A program made the position numbers and the translations under genes. This document shows, one piece after another, positions 1 to 13,442 of a DNA stretch of 64,000 nucleotides. The stretch spans positions 23,648,624 to 23,712,623 of the forward strand of contig CM076653.1 of assembly GCA_038496675.1 (NCBI GenBank), written 5' to 3'. A model generated the notes under the pieces. It searched no databases, had not been told where the DNA came from, and saw nothing but the letters and a program-made list of their open reading frames with translations. This stretch comes from Rachycentron canadum (lineage: Eukaryota; Chordata; Actinopteri; Carangiformes; Rachycentridae). Each line of letters opens with the position of its first letter. Position 1 is the first letter of the stretch.

Positions 1-100
1 CTCACTCACACACATATGCAATATTACAGATGTGTTATTAATCAGACATAATAAGGTTTAGCTCCTAATTCAAGGCTGTTGACCTAATTTCTTTACATGC

Positions 101-106
101 TGTGTT

Positions 107-160
<54 letters not shown>

Positions 161-161
161 N

Positions 162-220
<59 letters not shown>

Positions 221-231
221 GTGTGTGTGTG
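101..231. repeat. (TG)n microsatellite with an ambiguous base
   Basis: Nearly pure TG run with an N at 161 and a TTAG interruption near 218. The true length is uncertain because of the N. Confidence 0.97.
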
Positions 232-2357
232 GAATTACTTACTGTAGCAAACTCAGACTAACTTTAAATGCACCCTGCATGTGTCAGTGTGTGTTAATTA
301 TGTTAGTGACTCTATGATGTGTTTACTGTATAACAGTATTTAGAAATTTGCAAATTTAATAACAAGTTGTGCGTTTTTGCGTGTGTTCATTTAGTCAGTG
401 AATCTGTAAACATTATCGTATTATGTAAATATTAGTATTTTTAAGTAAACATATGGGATGTTTTCTGTACTAAAGCTTTAGACTAATGACTGTGGTCTGT
501 TTACTAAGTTAACAAGCAGAAGAACAGATAAGCCACATGCAGGGCTGATCCTAATCTGTCCATCCTCTCTCTCACTACCTTCCTCTTCCTCCTTTCAATT
601 CTTTCTGTCCTCTCTCACACTACATAGCAACACTTGATTTTATCTCCATATTAGAAATATCCATACTCACACACCTAAAAACACATACCACATGTCGATG
701 CACGTACTGGCTTCTGTCTGTCCAGACTAAAATGTAACTAAAAAAGGCAGCCAATGTGGATGTAAATGTACCAAAGTGATGCATTTCAAAAAGACAATGT
801 ATTAGTATGGGTGTAGCCTCAAACTATATGACCATAAGGATGTCTCTCAGAGGTTATAAAAGCCAGATGTTAGGTTTCTTGACCAGTGGAAAATTGGCTT
901 TAGTCTTAATTATGTTTATGCAAGTTGTACTGAAAAGTAGGATAAATTACCGATGCTCAGTTTTTTCCGCTAAAAAATCCTAAACTGTATATCAATAATT
1001 GTGATTGCCTCAGTATTTGATTCAATGAAATATAATGTCTTAGTAGAGGGCTCACCACAGCTACATGCCACACACACTACAGCAGGAGGCAGATGGAAAG
1101 GGAAAGAGTGACGCAGGTTTAAGACATGTGCTAACACGTACCAAACATGTACGGACATGTCTCCAGCTGTGGATGTAAGTTTGAGTGTGTGTTTGCATGC
1201 AGATGAAAACTATTCCTCACATGATAGCCTTTAATCCATATCACCAAAACATGTACAACACTGTATACAATAAACACAAGAAAGGGCCTGCTTTTTTCAT
1301 GTCTTCTATTAAACTTGTATTTGTGTGGTTGTACCTTTTTCCTGTAGTTGTTTTTCCCCTTATCTTAAATTCCTACTAATCCTCAGTTATACAGCTTTCC
1401 TAAATCATATGCCATGTATTGCACTACACGGTACAGTAAACTAATATTCTAAACTTGAAGACATTAAAATAGCAAAATATACCTATACCTCAGCTGCTAG
1501 AGGTGTTGGTGAAGTGCTTTGGAGGTACAAACGATACAGCACAAGCTTAAACAGATCTAATGCAAGATCGCTGGTCCAGGCCGAAGATTAACGTAATTAA
1601 GTGACTGAAGGGTTACTGAACGTTTTTGTGCATGCTGGAATCACACGGTTGCCACAGATGGTTCAGTGATGCACTCATGTTGTGTACTTCTCATGTTACC
1701 TTGCACGAAAGGTGAAAACCTTTGAACTGTTCTGCCTTCTCAGCTGAAACCTGTGGCGTGGAAATCAACTACTTCTTAAATTGATTCGCCCACTCATTCA
1801 TCTATAGTGAGCCTTGGGCATAAGTATCTAAAAATCTCTTCTCTGGCAAAAGGGAAATGAATCCAGGCTATGGTCTTCCTCATGTTGTAATACTACACCT
1901 GCTTGGTTTGGTTGACAATGCCAGCTCCCCACCCATTGACTTGATTTGCATTTTGTGCATTATTATGCATCTGATAAAACTGCTGACAAAATATACACAT
2001 GTGTAAGTATAGACTCATTATTTGGATTGCAAACCAGGTGTAGATCAGATTGTACTTAAAGATTTAAATATTGCAATAAAATTTACTACCATATAGCTTG
2101 AGGACATACATTCAAATAAATCAATTGCTTTTGAACAAGGGAGATTCAAGGCTTTGACAACAAAAAACTGTAATGGATTGTCAGCCTGCTCTCATCTGAA
2201 AGAGAAAGTAATGCTATTCTTTCAATGCAGTTGCACACCCTTTCAAAGTGGATCATTTCCAAACTAAAACATATCTCCCACAGTTATTTTCAATTATCTT
2301 CTCTACACACACACAAAGACAGACAAATGTGCATTTCTCAGTGCAGGTTTATCTAGT

Positions 2358-2365
<8 letters not shown>

Positions 2366-2414
<49 letters not shown>
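2366..2414. repeat. (GA)n microsatellite
   Basis: About 24 GA units directly after a short gtgtgtg run; the open frames with Arg-Glu repeats here are artefacts of it. Confidence 0.97.
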
Positions 2415-2416
<2 letters not shown>

Positions 2417-5400
2417 TTATTATCTTTAGACTCACAAAACAAAGCTTGTTTGTCAATGGGCAATGCCATGTACAACCTGAAGCACAGAGAGAGAGGGTGA
2501 GTTCAAAGAGTTGGAAGGAACATCTAGAGGACATATTCAATAGTTTCCAGCATTAACAAAACATTTCAAGTGCGACTGTGTGTCTATGAATGTGTGTTTG
2601 TGTGAGTCTGTGCGTGTGCATCAGCTGCCCCCCCCCCATAGCACCTTTCATGTCATCCGACACCAGGGCCTTGTGGCTGTGGCCACGGGTGGTCCACTAT
2701 GTGAGAACTGGTTCCTGCAGGGGGTGTGAAGAGACCCCCTGATGTTATCAAAATATATACCACAGGGGGACAAGTACACACAGACACAAGAATGTACGCA
2801 CAAACACACACAAACACTATACAGATTTGCAGAGAATACTCGAAGACGTGGGATCCATTCCAGTTGCTTCCAAAGACAAGAATGAAAAGGATGGCTCGAA
2901 CAGGACAGGTACTTAAAAGGGAATCAATTCAATAAATAGGAAAGGGTCACTATGTTCAGGTTCTCGCTGTACACCAGTTCAATGTGTGCCAAAATGTTCA
3001 ATGATGTCTTTAGTTCACTGAACTGCAAATCAGACATGAGCTGGCAGCTAAACTAACTGGTCAAGATGCAGGTCACAGTCTGAGACAGGAAAAGACAGGA
3101 AAAATGGGGAAGTACTTTTTTTTTTTCCAATTTAAAAAAAAAAAAAAAAGGCACTTGCATCTAAAATAATTTGGAAACGTAACCTTCCTCTGTCTGTCAG
3201 AGGAAACACTGACAACAGCAACAATACTACCTGCTAGAAAAGGTTGGACTGACCATAATCATTGAGCTATGCTATTGTGCAACAATCCAACCAACTAAGC
3301 CTCCTGTTTCAAGAATACTGGGACAAAACCAACTGGCAACCAACCATAACGTCGCTCATTGACTTGTGAAATCCTGTTTTGAAGCCTTGAGTTTATAATT
3401 TGGCTGTAGCCATCTTGGTTTTTATTTCAACCAGAAGAAACCATATTTGGACAGGAGCAGAGAAGGAATGAGGGAAGGATGAAGGATCTGACCTGCTCTG
3501 TGCTTTCTCCAGCAGGTCGCCATTTCTGGCACAGTCTGTCAATCACAGGTAGCCACGCCCTACTTCATACCCTGTTTTATAACCATAATTTAGAAAATAA
3601 ACATTGTGCTTTATTGGAAAAGCCTTGAAAATGCCTGAGAAACTGCCCATTAAGACAACATTTTACCAGCAGTCACTCTTAAGCTGCTGCTGCGAAAATC
3701 CAATCACATACATTTAAGACAAAGCTCCTGCTGTAATATCAGCTACTATTGCTTGTTATACAGCCAACAATAACACAAACTTGCTTATTTCAACATCAGC
3801 ACCACAGGCCCAATTCTTTTCAGTGCTATTAACTCCAAAAACAAAAGGAATTGACCTCATTTTGCTTTTAAAGCTTTTCCGTTGGAGTTAGTTGACTAGT
3901 CCCAAGCCAGTCTATGTAATTAGGTAAAAGAAACAAATAAATTATTTTAATAAATATTTGTTTGTGTATGTTCCTGCCTAAAGCCTTAACAGCCTCATTT
4001 GTCTTGAGGCACTAGAACCACTAAAATCATGGTTAATAAATTATTTCTACATGTCATGAAACAACCTCATCATACTACGGATCATTAAAAATTTATTTAC
4101 AAATGAAGAATAAGTAAATGCAGATGTAAATAACTGCAGGGCTAACATTTTGGTTGCTGGATTTTCCTATTCATTCAGCTCAATTGGAGATAAAGGAGCT
4201 GCTGATGGTATGTGCCTTGAGAAATAAACTGGGGTTTAGCTTTTTCATAAGCAATATTTTTATTCATCTATTTGAATGCTGACAAGAGATTCAACATCAG
4301 ACAACAAAATATTTGGGGGGGTACACTGGTTGATAAAGGACAGGTGAGTTACAGATAGACACCAAGATTAAAGGAAAAGGGAAGAAATCACAAAAGAAAA
4401 ACTAAAAGAAAAGGTGATTAAGTTAAATAGATGTATACAGAAAAAGATTGGCCTAGGAAAATTAATCTGAACCAAAATAGATAAGAATGCAAGGGAGTTG
4501 GAATTGACTGAAAATGGGGGAAGATCAAAGAATGGGTGAGGGAGAGAGAGCAGAGTGAGGAAAGAAGAGCAAACGACTGAAAGATAGGCCCATCACAGGG
4601 AGTGAAGTGGGAGTGAAGTGATGGAATGGATTCAGACAGGAAAACAGACAAACACCAGAGAAAAAATGGGGCAGTTGCATAATGTTTAGAAAGAGCAGGA
4701 GTAAATCATTTCAATATCTGTTTGACTTTCCATTCCTGTCCGTCTCCAGGGGTTATACTCATGAAAAACAAAGGAAAACGCTTGCCACATATTGGGACTT
4801 AATCGAGATATATTTTAACAATGTACAACTGCTGTTTCCTTTCATTCTCTTTCTGGCACTTTTCAGTCTCGCTCTTCAGGCTTTCATTAGTCTCCCTCTT
4901 TTGAGTTTTCTCTCTTTTACAGGTAATGAGTTGTGTTGATCAAAACATTGATGTGAGGTTCAAGTTAATTACAGGTAGAATAACCAATTAATTGTGATGT
5001 GTGTGCTAAGTGGGTGTGCATTTAATGTGTGTTTGAGGCTGTGTGAGGTATAAAAGATTCAAGGACAGTACCTTTGGAAACTGAGAACAGAGAAAATTAG
5101 TTCACCTTTTCTTTGAATGTCAGACGAATGTACAAGACAAACCTAAAATGTACATGTGATGATAAATGTGTTAAATGTGTCTGTCAACAGCTCTAGGTGA
5201 CAAAAAAGACTGAAAAAATACTGCTGTGGATAGAAACAGTGGAAATGAAGGTATTTCTCTATCAAGATAGTTGGTTCTGAAAAACTGTCCATGGTATAAT
5301 GTGAACTGCACATTTGACACAGGAAACCCAATTTAATAGCTTAAATTGGACCATTGGTCAATCTCAAGTTCCCCTCATAATTTTTAATAATAACAACAGA

Positions 5401-5419
5401 CCAAGTGACTAATGTGAAG

Positions 5420-6010
5420 GTCACTCGTAGTGAAGCACTCAGATCATTTTTAGCTCACTGGTTTAGTTGCACCTTGCAAATTCGCTGCTCTTACCAACAT
5501 AGTTTCCTGACACAGCAGCTACAACTAAGAGCTCTGTACTCTACACTATTTGCCCAGTCGCGAACAGCTAACAGGCAAAGTTGATGACTTTCTTATGACC
5601 GTAGAGGAGCATTAAGTAGCTAAAGAGATGGATATTTCCCACAGACATTGGTGGAGTCAAAAAAAAGAGATTAAAGGAGCTAAAAAATATTGGCCCTAGA
5701 TTCCACAGGCCAGAAATGCACTTTACATGAATGTTGATTACCGGCTGTCAAAGCTCCACTGGTATTGTGTTCACCTTGTGAGTCAGTGTGTGTGTGTCAT
5801 CGTGGCAGCAAAATGTGGCCTTGGAGACATGTACTAGCAGAGGCAGCTTTGAAAAATTTGGCAGGTATTTATATGTCTCTGTCTGTGGACAGATTTTGGC
5901 ACCCTGATAGTGTGACAACCATGCAAGATGCAGTCACAGAACTTCACAAGTTGTAAGTTGAGATCAAAATGAACATCCAGTTCAAAGATGAGTGGTAACA
6001 ATGTAGCCAG
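5420..6010 (+). mobile_element. interspersed repeat of unnamed fish family, copy 1
   Basis: The stretch has the look of a repeat I have met many times in spiny-rayed fish: gagctctgtactctacacta near 5530-5549, then acagctaacaggcaaagttg, gctaaagagatggatatttc, and ggtattgtgttcaccttgtg at 5761-5780 followed by agtcagtgtgtgtgtgtcat. A second copy in reverse orientation exists inside this window at 63130-63370, which confirms that it is repeated. No convincing coding frame is present. I cannot give it a class; it could be a non-autonomous DNA element or a LINE fragment. Confidence 0.65.
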
Positions 6011-7328
6011 ACTACTAAGTGCTCCTGTAATAATATAGTAAAGCTAAATGAGTCAGAACATCAACATGTTCACTGGGGTTTTGACAGGTGTGTTCCCATT
6101 GTAAGACAATGTTGTATCCGCTGGACATGCAACTGTTTGCTATAACAACTTTATTAGGTGATAATATGCCACTGTTGTTTTCACAACTCGTTCTACTGGC
6201 CCCCCAAGCGGCCACGAAAAACACAAACAATTCAAAAGAAAATACTATTATTGTAATCGGATGTTCCAGATCTGGGTTAGTTGTTGTATAGAGATGGAAA
6301 TAGGCGCTTAGATTGTGTGAAATGTTGGCACACAGGCTTCTGACCACCTGAAAAATGTTCACATGCTGGAAATCTGTCTTTTTTACCATGATAAACACAC
6401 TTAAAAACTTATTATACTGCACTACAGCGTGCCACTTAATGTCCAACCGCTTTTTATCATCTACCTTTCACTGATCTGCAGTCTCCCCACTCAGATATTC
6501 ACATGACTGAAATATGCCACATGGTTGAAACTTTAATCCCTGCAGGTGTCTAAAGGGCTAGAATTTTGTGACAGTGCCAAAAAGCTGAAAGGGTTCAAAC
6601 AAGGGACTGTGTAGATTAAACAGCCCAATTAATCTCTCTTTCTCCAGCCTTGCAAGTTCCAAGTCTAGACTTCAAAGCAGACACAAACTTGAGGACTTGA
6701 GCCACTTTTTTTATTACATTGGTGTTTGTGTGCCTACATCATGACTCATGAGGCCTATGGAAACAACCATGTAGTCATGTAGTCTGTTATCTGTAATATT
6801 AGAGTGACTGTTTATACACCAGGAAGCAAAGCCCTCCTTATATAGGAAAATCACAGTTAAGTAAAACTGACAAAAATGCTTTAAAAAAAGAAACTTAACT
6901 AAAACATGTCAGTAATCTTGTTTTGTGGGAAGGAAATTCAGGTCTAAAACTGTGAATTATTACAAGTCACAAAAGAAGCAGAGAAAACACAGGATGGGAA
7001 AGGGGCCATTTGAGTAAAATTAAAAAATAAATCTAAATAAATAAATCCAAAGAGTGCAGTAATTTTATTTTGTTTATTTGTTTGTTTTCCCCTCCAGTAG
7101 CATTTGGGTTGGGACACACAAGGGAAAGGGGGTTTCCCAAAAGAAGTGTGAAAACCGACTCTTTGATCGGGCGATCATTACAAATATTTACAAGGCTACA
7201 GTAACATACAAGACACTAACAATTATTTTCATTTATTTTTAAATTTGTTGTGGCTCACACAGGCTAACAAGGAGGAAGTTGGTATGTCAACAACAGAGCA
7301 GCAGTGAGCTTAACAGCTTGAGAAAGGG

Positions 7329-7329
<1 letters not shown>

Positions 7330-7370
<41 letters not shown>

Positions 7371-7443
7371 CACACACATGCACACACACACACGCGCGCA
7401 CACACACACACGCGCACACACACACACGCGCACACAGACACAC
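7330..7443. repeat. (CA)n microsatellite with CG interruptions
   Basis: CA run with gcgcg interruptions repeated in register near 7394, 7412 and 7428, so the interrupted unit itself has been duplicated. Confidence 0.95.
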
Positions 7444-8006
7444 AGTGGCGTTTTGGGAGGAAGAACTAAAAGCCAAATGTGAGTCAGAGGACTTACAGCA
7501 GTTAAACATTTTAACAGGCACAAGCCGACTCTTGTGTGTGTGTGCGTTTGCGTGATTGTGTGCTAAGCCAGACAGACAATAACAAGGCCAGTGAGCCGAG
7601 CACATGGTCTGAGTCTTAATCTAAGTGTCTTACTGCCACCTATTGACTGAATGTGTAACTATTCTCCCCTCCCCCACACTGTGTTGTGCAGCAGCAGAAT
7701 ACAGTCGTACACACCACCTTTATGGAAGAAAAAAGGACCCAAACAGATGGAGCAGAGGGGGCACGAGGAGAAGAAGAGGTGCCATGAAAGGAAAGAGGTA
7801 AGAAAAGGAAAGAAAGATGTTTATGGGAAACAAAACTTTTTTTTCCCAGTGCCCCAAAAAAACAACTTAAAAATCTGTAATAAATTTTCATCTGTTGCTC
7901 AGAGGACCATTTTTGCTCATCTTCAACTGTTTCAATTGTTTTGAAATACTTCATTGTACTGGTGTGTGCTCCAGTGTGCTGAAAATAGTTTCAAAACAAT
8001 CTATCC

Positions 8007-8007
<1 letters not shown>

Positions 8008-8074
<67 letters not shown>
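8008..8074. repeat. (CA)n microsatellite
   Basis: Pure run of about 33 CA units. Confidence 0.98.
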
Positions 8075-8076
<2 letters not shown>

Positions 8077-8737
8077 TTTTAGTAGAAACACAGTAATTAT
8101 TCAGTAAACACTTCTCCTCACTCTCCTAAACTTCAGCAAAGACAAAAAGACTGTAGAAAGTTATAGATTTAATGTAAGACTATTACACACATAGTAGTGA
8201 AAGATGCAGGGTAGTAAACTAGTACAATGCAACAGCAGAAGTATGGTAACCAGTACAGATGTTGGTCCTTATAGCAATAAACAGATGTATAACTACACAT
8301 ACAGCTAGAGATACACTGTGGCAGATCATACAAGATTTAGTAGCGGTAGTGATGAATAAATAAAGCCACACAGAACGAATACAGCAGTGTGTAAAATATG
8401 ATATTTATCAAAGGTTTTAAAACATTTGAATATAGTGTGTGGTGTAATGAAGTAGGAGAGGTGTGGACACAAGTTCACAGAGGACAGAGCAGATGGTGTC
8501 TGCTGGACTTACACAATCACACACATACACGCACAGACACACTCTGGTGACATAATAGCACCATGCCAGGTGTGCAGTTGGTGGCCTGCAGTCTGGCACT
8601 GACTGCGAGTTGTGCGCGTGTATGTGCGAGTTTGTGTGTATCCCGTGCTCTCTTTGTGTGAAAGGGGCCCCCTATTCACTAGTCTCTGCTGCCAGCTTGG
8701 CACTAAATCACAGGACAAGACGGTACATGTGCACAAG

Positions 8738-8789
8738 TGCGCGCACACGCGCACACACGCACACGCACACACACACACACACACACCCA
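8738..8789. repeat. imperfect (CA)n with CG interruptions
   Basis: CA run mixed with CGCG and GCGC steps, ending in cccacccccaag. Confidence 0.93.
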
Positions 8790-9007
8790 CCCCCAAGTGT
8801 TGTCTTTTTGTCTATCTTACGAAGAGAATGAAAAGAGGTCAAACAGGAAGACAGAAGCAAATGAAGGACAACTGTACTTTATTTGAGCTATAACAGGGAA
8901 AGACAAAGACAAAGATATTTAATGTTACGAGAACGGAGACAAAAAGTAAAAAGAAAATAACGGTCCTCTTTATCTTTAGTGTCTCAGTGGCTCTGGTCCA
9001 ACAGCAG

Positions 9008-9075
9008 GCTGACACAGACACACAATTAGCATCATGGCCATACATAAAGAGAAGTGGTGGAGGTGAGACTGCAGC
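9008..9075 (+). repeat. short diverged direct duplication, copy 1
   Basis: The stretch with acacaattagcatcatggcc, atacataaagagaagtggtgg and ggtgagactgca aligns with 9661-9727 in the same orientation. Confidence 0.6.
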
Positions 9076-9660
9076 TGGCGTATGTGTGTGCATGCATGTG
9101 TGTTTGTGTCCATATACTTTGTATTCTTGTGTATAGCCTCAATGAGTGTGTTTAAATCCAGACAAGTAGCAGTTACCAAACAGGCCAAGAGTCCAGCTCT
9201 TTATTAAACTCCTGACAATAATGAGACAAACAATGACGCACTGGGAGAGCGAAAGAGAGAGAGATCAGACATAAGCAGTAAAAAGCAGGCTGAGAGGTGG
9301 CGTACAAACTGAAGGATTCTCTCTATATCCATTGTGGTTAGCTTGAATGAGAAACATAACCTGTATACAATTGGCTTTCAGTTTCTTCCGAGCACCTTGC
9401 CAGCCACAACTACTGATCTGTTGTGGTGAGGGAGGTCACCCTTAATACGAATACTGGCAGCTAATCTACCTGCTGATGAATCGGATATGGTGCCAACTAA
9501 CCAGCACACAGGTGAAGAGTGACACTGAGCTGTGATATTTTAGGCTCTTTGTTATCTATCCTGAAGTCTCAATAATAAGAAAAAAGTAGAAAAGAAAAGA
9601 TCAAGAAAAAAATGCTCCAGATCTCACTTCTGAGCTTAAAGATTCTTCACCATAACATTC

Positions 9661-9727
9661 AAAAACACACAAAAAACAATCAGCCTCATGGCCATACATA
9701 CAGAGCAGAGGTGGCGTGAGACTGCAA
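9661..9727 (+). repeat. short diverged direct duplication, copy 2
   Basis: The stretch with aacaatcagcctcatggcc, atacatacagagcagaggtgg and cgtgagactgca matches 9008-9075. The separation is about 650 bases. Confidence 0.6.
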
Positions 9728-11709
9728 TCATCTTGATGTTGTTAGTGTGTGTCATAACTGCAAAAGGACTGTGAACATTGCTGATTCCAAGTTAAAAAAG
9801 ATTTTTTTTAGTGTTGTGCCTCATCCACAAAGCAGTACTGATAAACGAACCTATATTTGGCACCATTAGTGTCATGTGAAACATATAAAACTGCTCAGTG
9901 ATGCTAAACACAGTTAAGTCAGTCAAGACATTTAAGACTTGTTATCATTCTTTGATGCTTCAGTAGTGGCAACATATGTTTGAACTCCGATGCGTGCATG
10001 CATGTCTGGCTGCAGTCTGTTAAGAGTTTCTGGCTCCACAACAGCCAGTTTTTTGAAAAACTGTTGATGGAGCCTGAACCATTTCTCAGTGCAGAAGAGT
10101 GCACATGAAGAAACTTCTGTCTGTGAGAAACATATCAGCAAGTTATCGGCCTGGAGGAGATTCAGAAAATCCATTTTTAGCTTCTCCGTGAGAGCTTTCC
10201 CAGAGGATAATGAATTTGACTGTCTCCACACACACAGGAAATTTGTGTTAGTGCTTGCATGCTCAGCAGTTTTCCACACAGCCTTTCCAATAGAAGGCAC
10301 TTTGATGGTGGTGACTCAACTATGATCAATGTGCTCCTATCAATATTTCAGTCTCTCTGCTCCTCCGCTTGTGTCTCTATTGCCAAATCTCAATCAATAA
10401 GAGACGAATTAGAGGCAAGTTTTCTTTAATCTTCTAACCTCCATCTATTTTACCTGAATGAATGCAAAGTGGACAATGTCCATTGGCACACATGTATGCA
10501 GATCTGTATCTGTGTTCTCCAATCTTCAGAGAAAATACCTGATATCATTAATAGCTACCAAACATGCACTCTCACATCTGCTTTGACTTTGTCAAATTTG
10601 TTTCTTGCGTTGCCCCACTCTCAATATTTCACAGCCTTTTTCTGCTTCTGTGAAGATCAATTGTCCTTACAATGTTTATCTAATCTTGTAATCTCATCTA
10701 ACTTGTAATTTAAATGCATCCACTAAACTTAAATTTCAACACCCAACCTGGAGGAACCACTGACTCATGGAGGATCATTCCTGGCAAACTTTGGCATCCT
10801 CGTCGGTGCATGTGTCACATAGCTGCAGCTGCAGAGGTAAACAGGAGCTGACACCTGTCACAGATGTTGGAGCGAGCCAGCAAGGAAGCCCACATATCTG
10901 TCTATCTATGGCTATCTGTCATATGTCATCCAGCTGGAGCCAGGGAACTAAGCAGTGTCATTTCTGCTAATATCTGTGTTCCACACTGATGCCATCAGTC
11001 ATGTGGAAATGGGAGAATTGAATATTAACAGGCATATCTGCCTCTGATGTATGGTTTTATCATAAAATAAGGACTTGTGGTGTGAATGTTAAGAAGAAGA
11101 ACCTTTAGGAATTTGATTATATTGTCAGTTACATGCTCAAAATCCAGGCATTACACTGCATTTTCAAACTATTTTGCAAAGCGCCAGCTGTCAGTTCTAG
11201 GGAGCAACCAATACTGGTATAAGTTGTGTGTTGTCATGTGCCAGCACTCGCTACAGCCCAAAAAATTCAAGCTGTGTCGTAATTGCTAAGACGCATGTTA
11301 CACACTAATGTAGTGTGTCATGTGGGAGTGATAGCAATGTGTCTGTATCTATGGAGCGTCACGTCCTGTTTTAGACAGGGCCATTTCAAAAACACCCAAC
11401 TGACAGTTTAAAATGACAAGGCGACAACCACAGTGGGGGTTTGAAGACCACAACAAAAATAGAGTTGTCTCTTGTACACAGCTCTGGCAACTCAGTCTGC
11501 CTGACTGGGCCCTTGTCTCCTGTCACATTTTTCAGGGGGCAGCCACCATGTTTAGAGCACAGGGGAGCTGCAGGTCTCTTAAAAGAGCTTTTAATGCCGC
11601 CTTGGATGTGAGAGGGGAAACCAGCCTATTTGCAAACAAACATTAAATAATATCCATCATATAATAAAATCTAGTATAGATTGGCAGCACAGAAAGTGTT
11701 TACTTTCAA

Positions 11710-11790
11710 GGACAAGAGGTAGATACAGGTTCTTTATTTTCCGTCTACTGTGCTCACACCTCATGGAGAACACTGGTATCTCCAGAAATG
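11710..11790 (+). repeat. diverged direct duplication, copy 1
   Basis: The stretch from ggacaagaggtagataca through ctactgtgctcacacctcat to tatctccagaa aligns with 12663-12730 and with an associated piece at 12606-12620. The copies share gaggacaagagg or ggacaagagg, a tgtgctcac block, ggagaa(c/t)act and atctccagaa. No coding sequence is seen. Confidence 0.6.
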
Positions 11791-12605
11791 TGCAACCATA
11801 AGAGTATTATCAATTTTAGTATATATAGGCAAGACATAAAGTAAATTGCTTTATGTGACACTTAAGAAAAAAGATATAATATAAAAGTTAGAAGTTTAGT
11901 TTTACCCTCACATTACTACTGCATGTTACAGCTGCACTGGACAGCAGAGATATCTCATGTGATATGCACAGTTGGATTCCCATTTATATAGCAACTGCAT
12001 ATTTGTCACAGCAACTCCCAAGACATACGCCCACGCTTAATTAGAGGCCTGGTCACACATTATCATCTGTCATCTCATGACTAGAGAGAACAGTATTTGG
12101 TAGAATTTATTTTGCCCTTACACTCACAATTTGAATTGACCTGTGTCCTGCGATGAGCATTTTGCATGTGAATTGCAAGAGGTTTTGTAATTTCCTGCAA
12201 GGTTTTTGCAGCCGGTCCATGGCCTTGACGGCAGACATGTCTGATAACCCAGAGTCAACCCTGTCAGTTCAGCTAACATGCTGACAAGGGAATTGATTTG
12301 AGGCTTTTAGAAACACAATATCAAACAAAGGCCTTCACTTAAACAAACTGCAATCAAACGAAAAACCAATAGTGGTTAAAACAACAGCTGTTCATAATTT
12401 CCAATTAAGAGAAACAGGAATTCAGCGAATTCAACTTATATATGTTGCTAGGGAACTTATAAAAAAACAAAGAACAAAAAAACATTTTAAGTCTCACAAT
12501 TTGGAGATTATTGTGGATAATAGACAAAACAGGAGAGCAACTGGAAGAAGTGAGAGGAGTTAGTAAAAGCACACAAATGAAGGCTGAACAGATGTTTTAA
12601 TTTAG

Positions 12606-12732
12606 AGGACAAGAGGAAAGCCAGGAGGAAGCGAAAACTCAACAGTTTGTTGACAGACTGCTGGTAGATGTAGGTTGTTTACCTTCTATCTAATGTGCTC
12701 ACCTCACGGAGAATACTACCATCTCCAGAATT
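12606..12732 (+). repeat. diverged direct duplication, copy 2
   Basis: Second copy of the 11.71 kb segment, about 950 bases away in the same orientation. It has gaggacaagagg at its left end, then about 45 extra bases, then gtagatgtaggtt, taatgtgctcacctcacgga and atctccagaa. Confidence 0.6.
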
Positions 12733-12928
12733 GCTCGCCCAGAGGAATATGTTAAATATTTCTCTACTTCTGCTTGTTTCACATACACCTAAAAAGATAC
12801 ACACTTCTGAGATAACACACACCAACCAAAGCACAATCAATGTTTCCCAGTATGTGTCTGTCACACTCAAAATGAGGCACAAGAACCCCCCCAGCCTCGC
12901 TCCACACCTATACACAAACACATTAGTG

Positions 12929-12985
12929 CACACGCACACACACGCACACACACACGCACGCACACACACACACACACACACACAC
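12929..12985. repeat. imperfect (CA)n microsatellite
   Basis: CACG-interrupted start followed by a pure CA run. Confidence 0.95.
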
Positions 12986-13368
12986 CTACAACCTTGTCAT
13001 TTCCTATGACATCCCCTGCCTCCATTACCTGCATACATTAACAAACCTCTCTGATGTTAAAAATTATACATTCATACATTTGAATAATTCAGATTATTTT
13101 AAAAGCTGTGCACTCACTCACTCTTACTTTTTTCCAGATGGAAAGAGAGCTATTTACCTCAAATCACATTTGAATAAATCCCATAAATCCTTTCAAAGTT
13201 CCCTGAGATAAACCAATCAAATACCCCCAACGCAGGCTGACTGGCCAATAAAAATTAGCATTCATACTTGCAGCCTTTTTTATTCAAAAGACATCAAATG
13301 GCAAATCGAATTGCAGGGCCTATTTGTGAGGCTCAATTTGTCTGAGATAAGAAAAAGGTGGCTAATAA

Positions 13369-13377
13369 AGAGAGAGA

Positions 13378-13440
<63 letters not shown>
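13369..13440. repeat. (GA)n microsatellite
   Basis: Purine run of about 70 bases, mostly GA, with three GAAAG interruptions at its left end. Confidence 0.97.

Positions 13441-13442
<2 letters not shown>

Noticed and set aside
6015..6446. 143-codon minus-strand frame
   Set aside because: It starts at the edge of the 5.4-6.0 kb repeat and shows no recognisable protein features.
7330..8789. CRISPR-like regular repeats
   Set aside because: The periodic pattern is simple CA repeat with CG interruptions, with no spacers, and the genome is eukaryotic.
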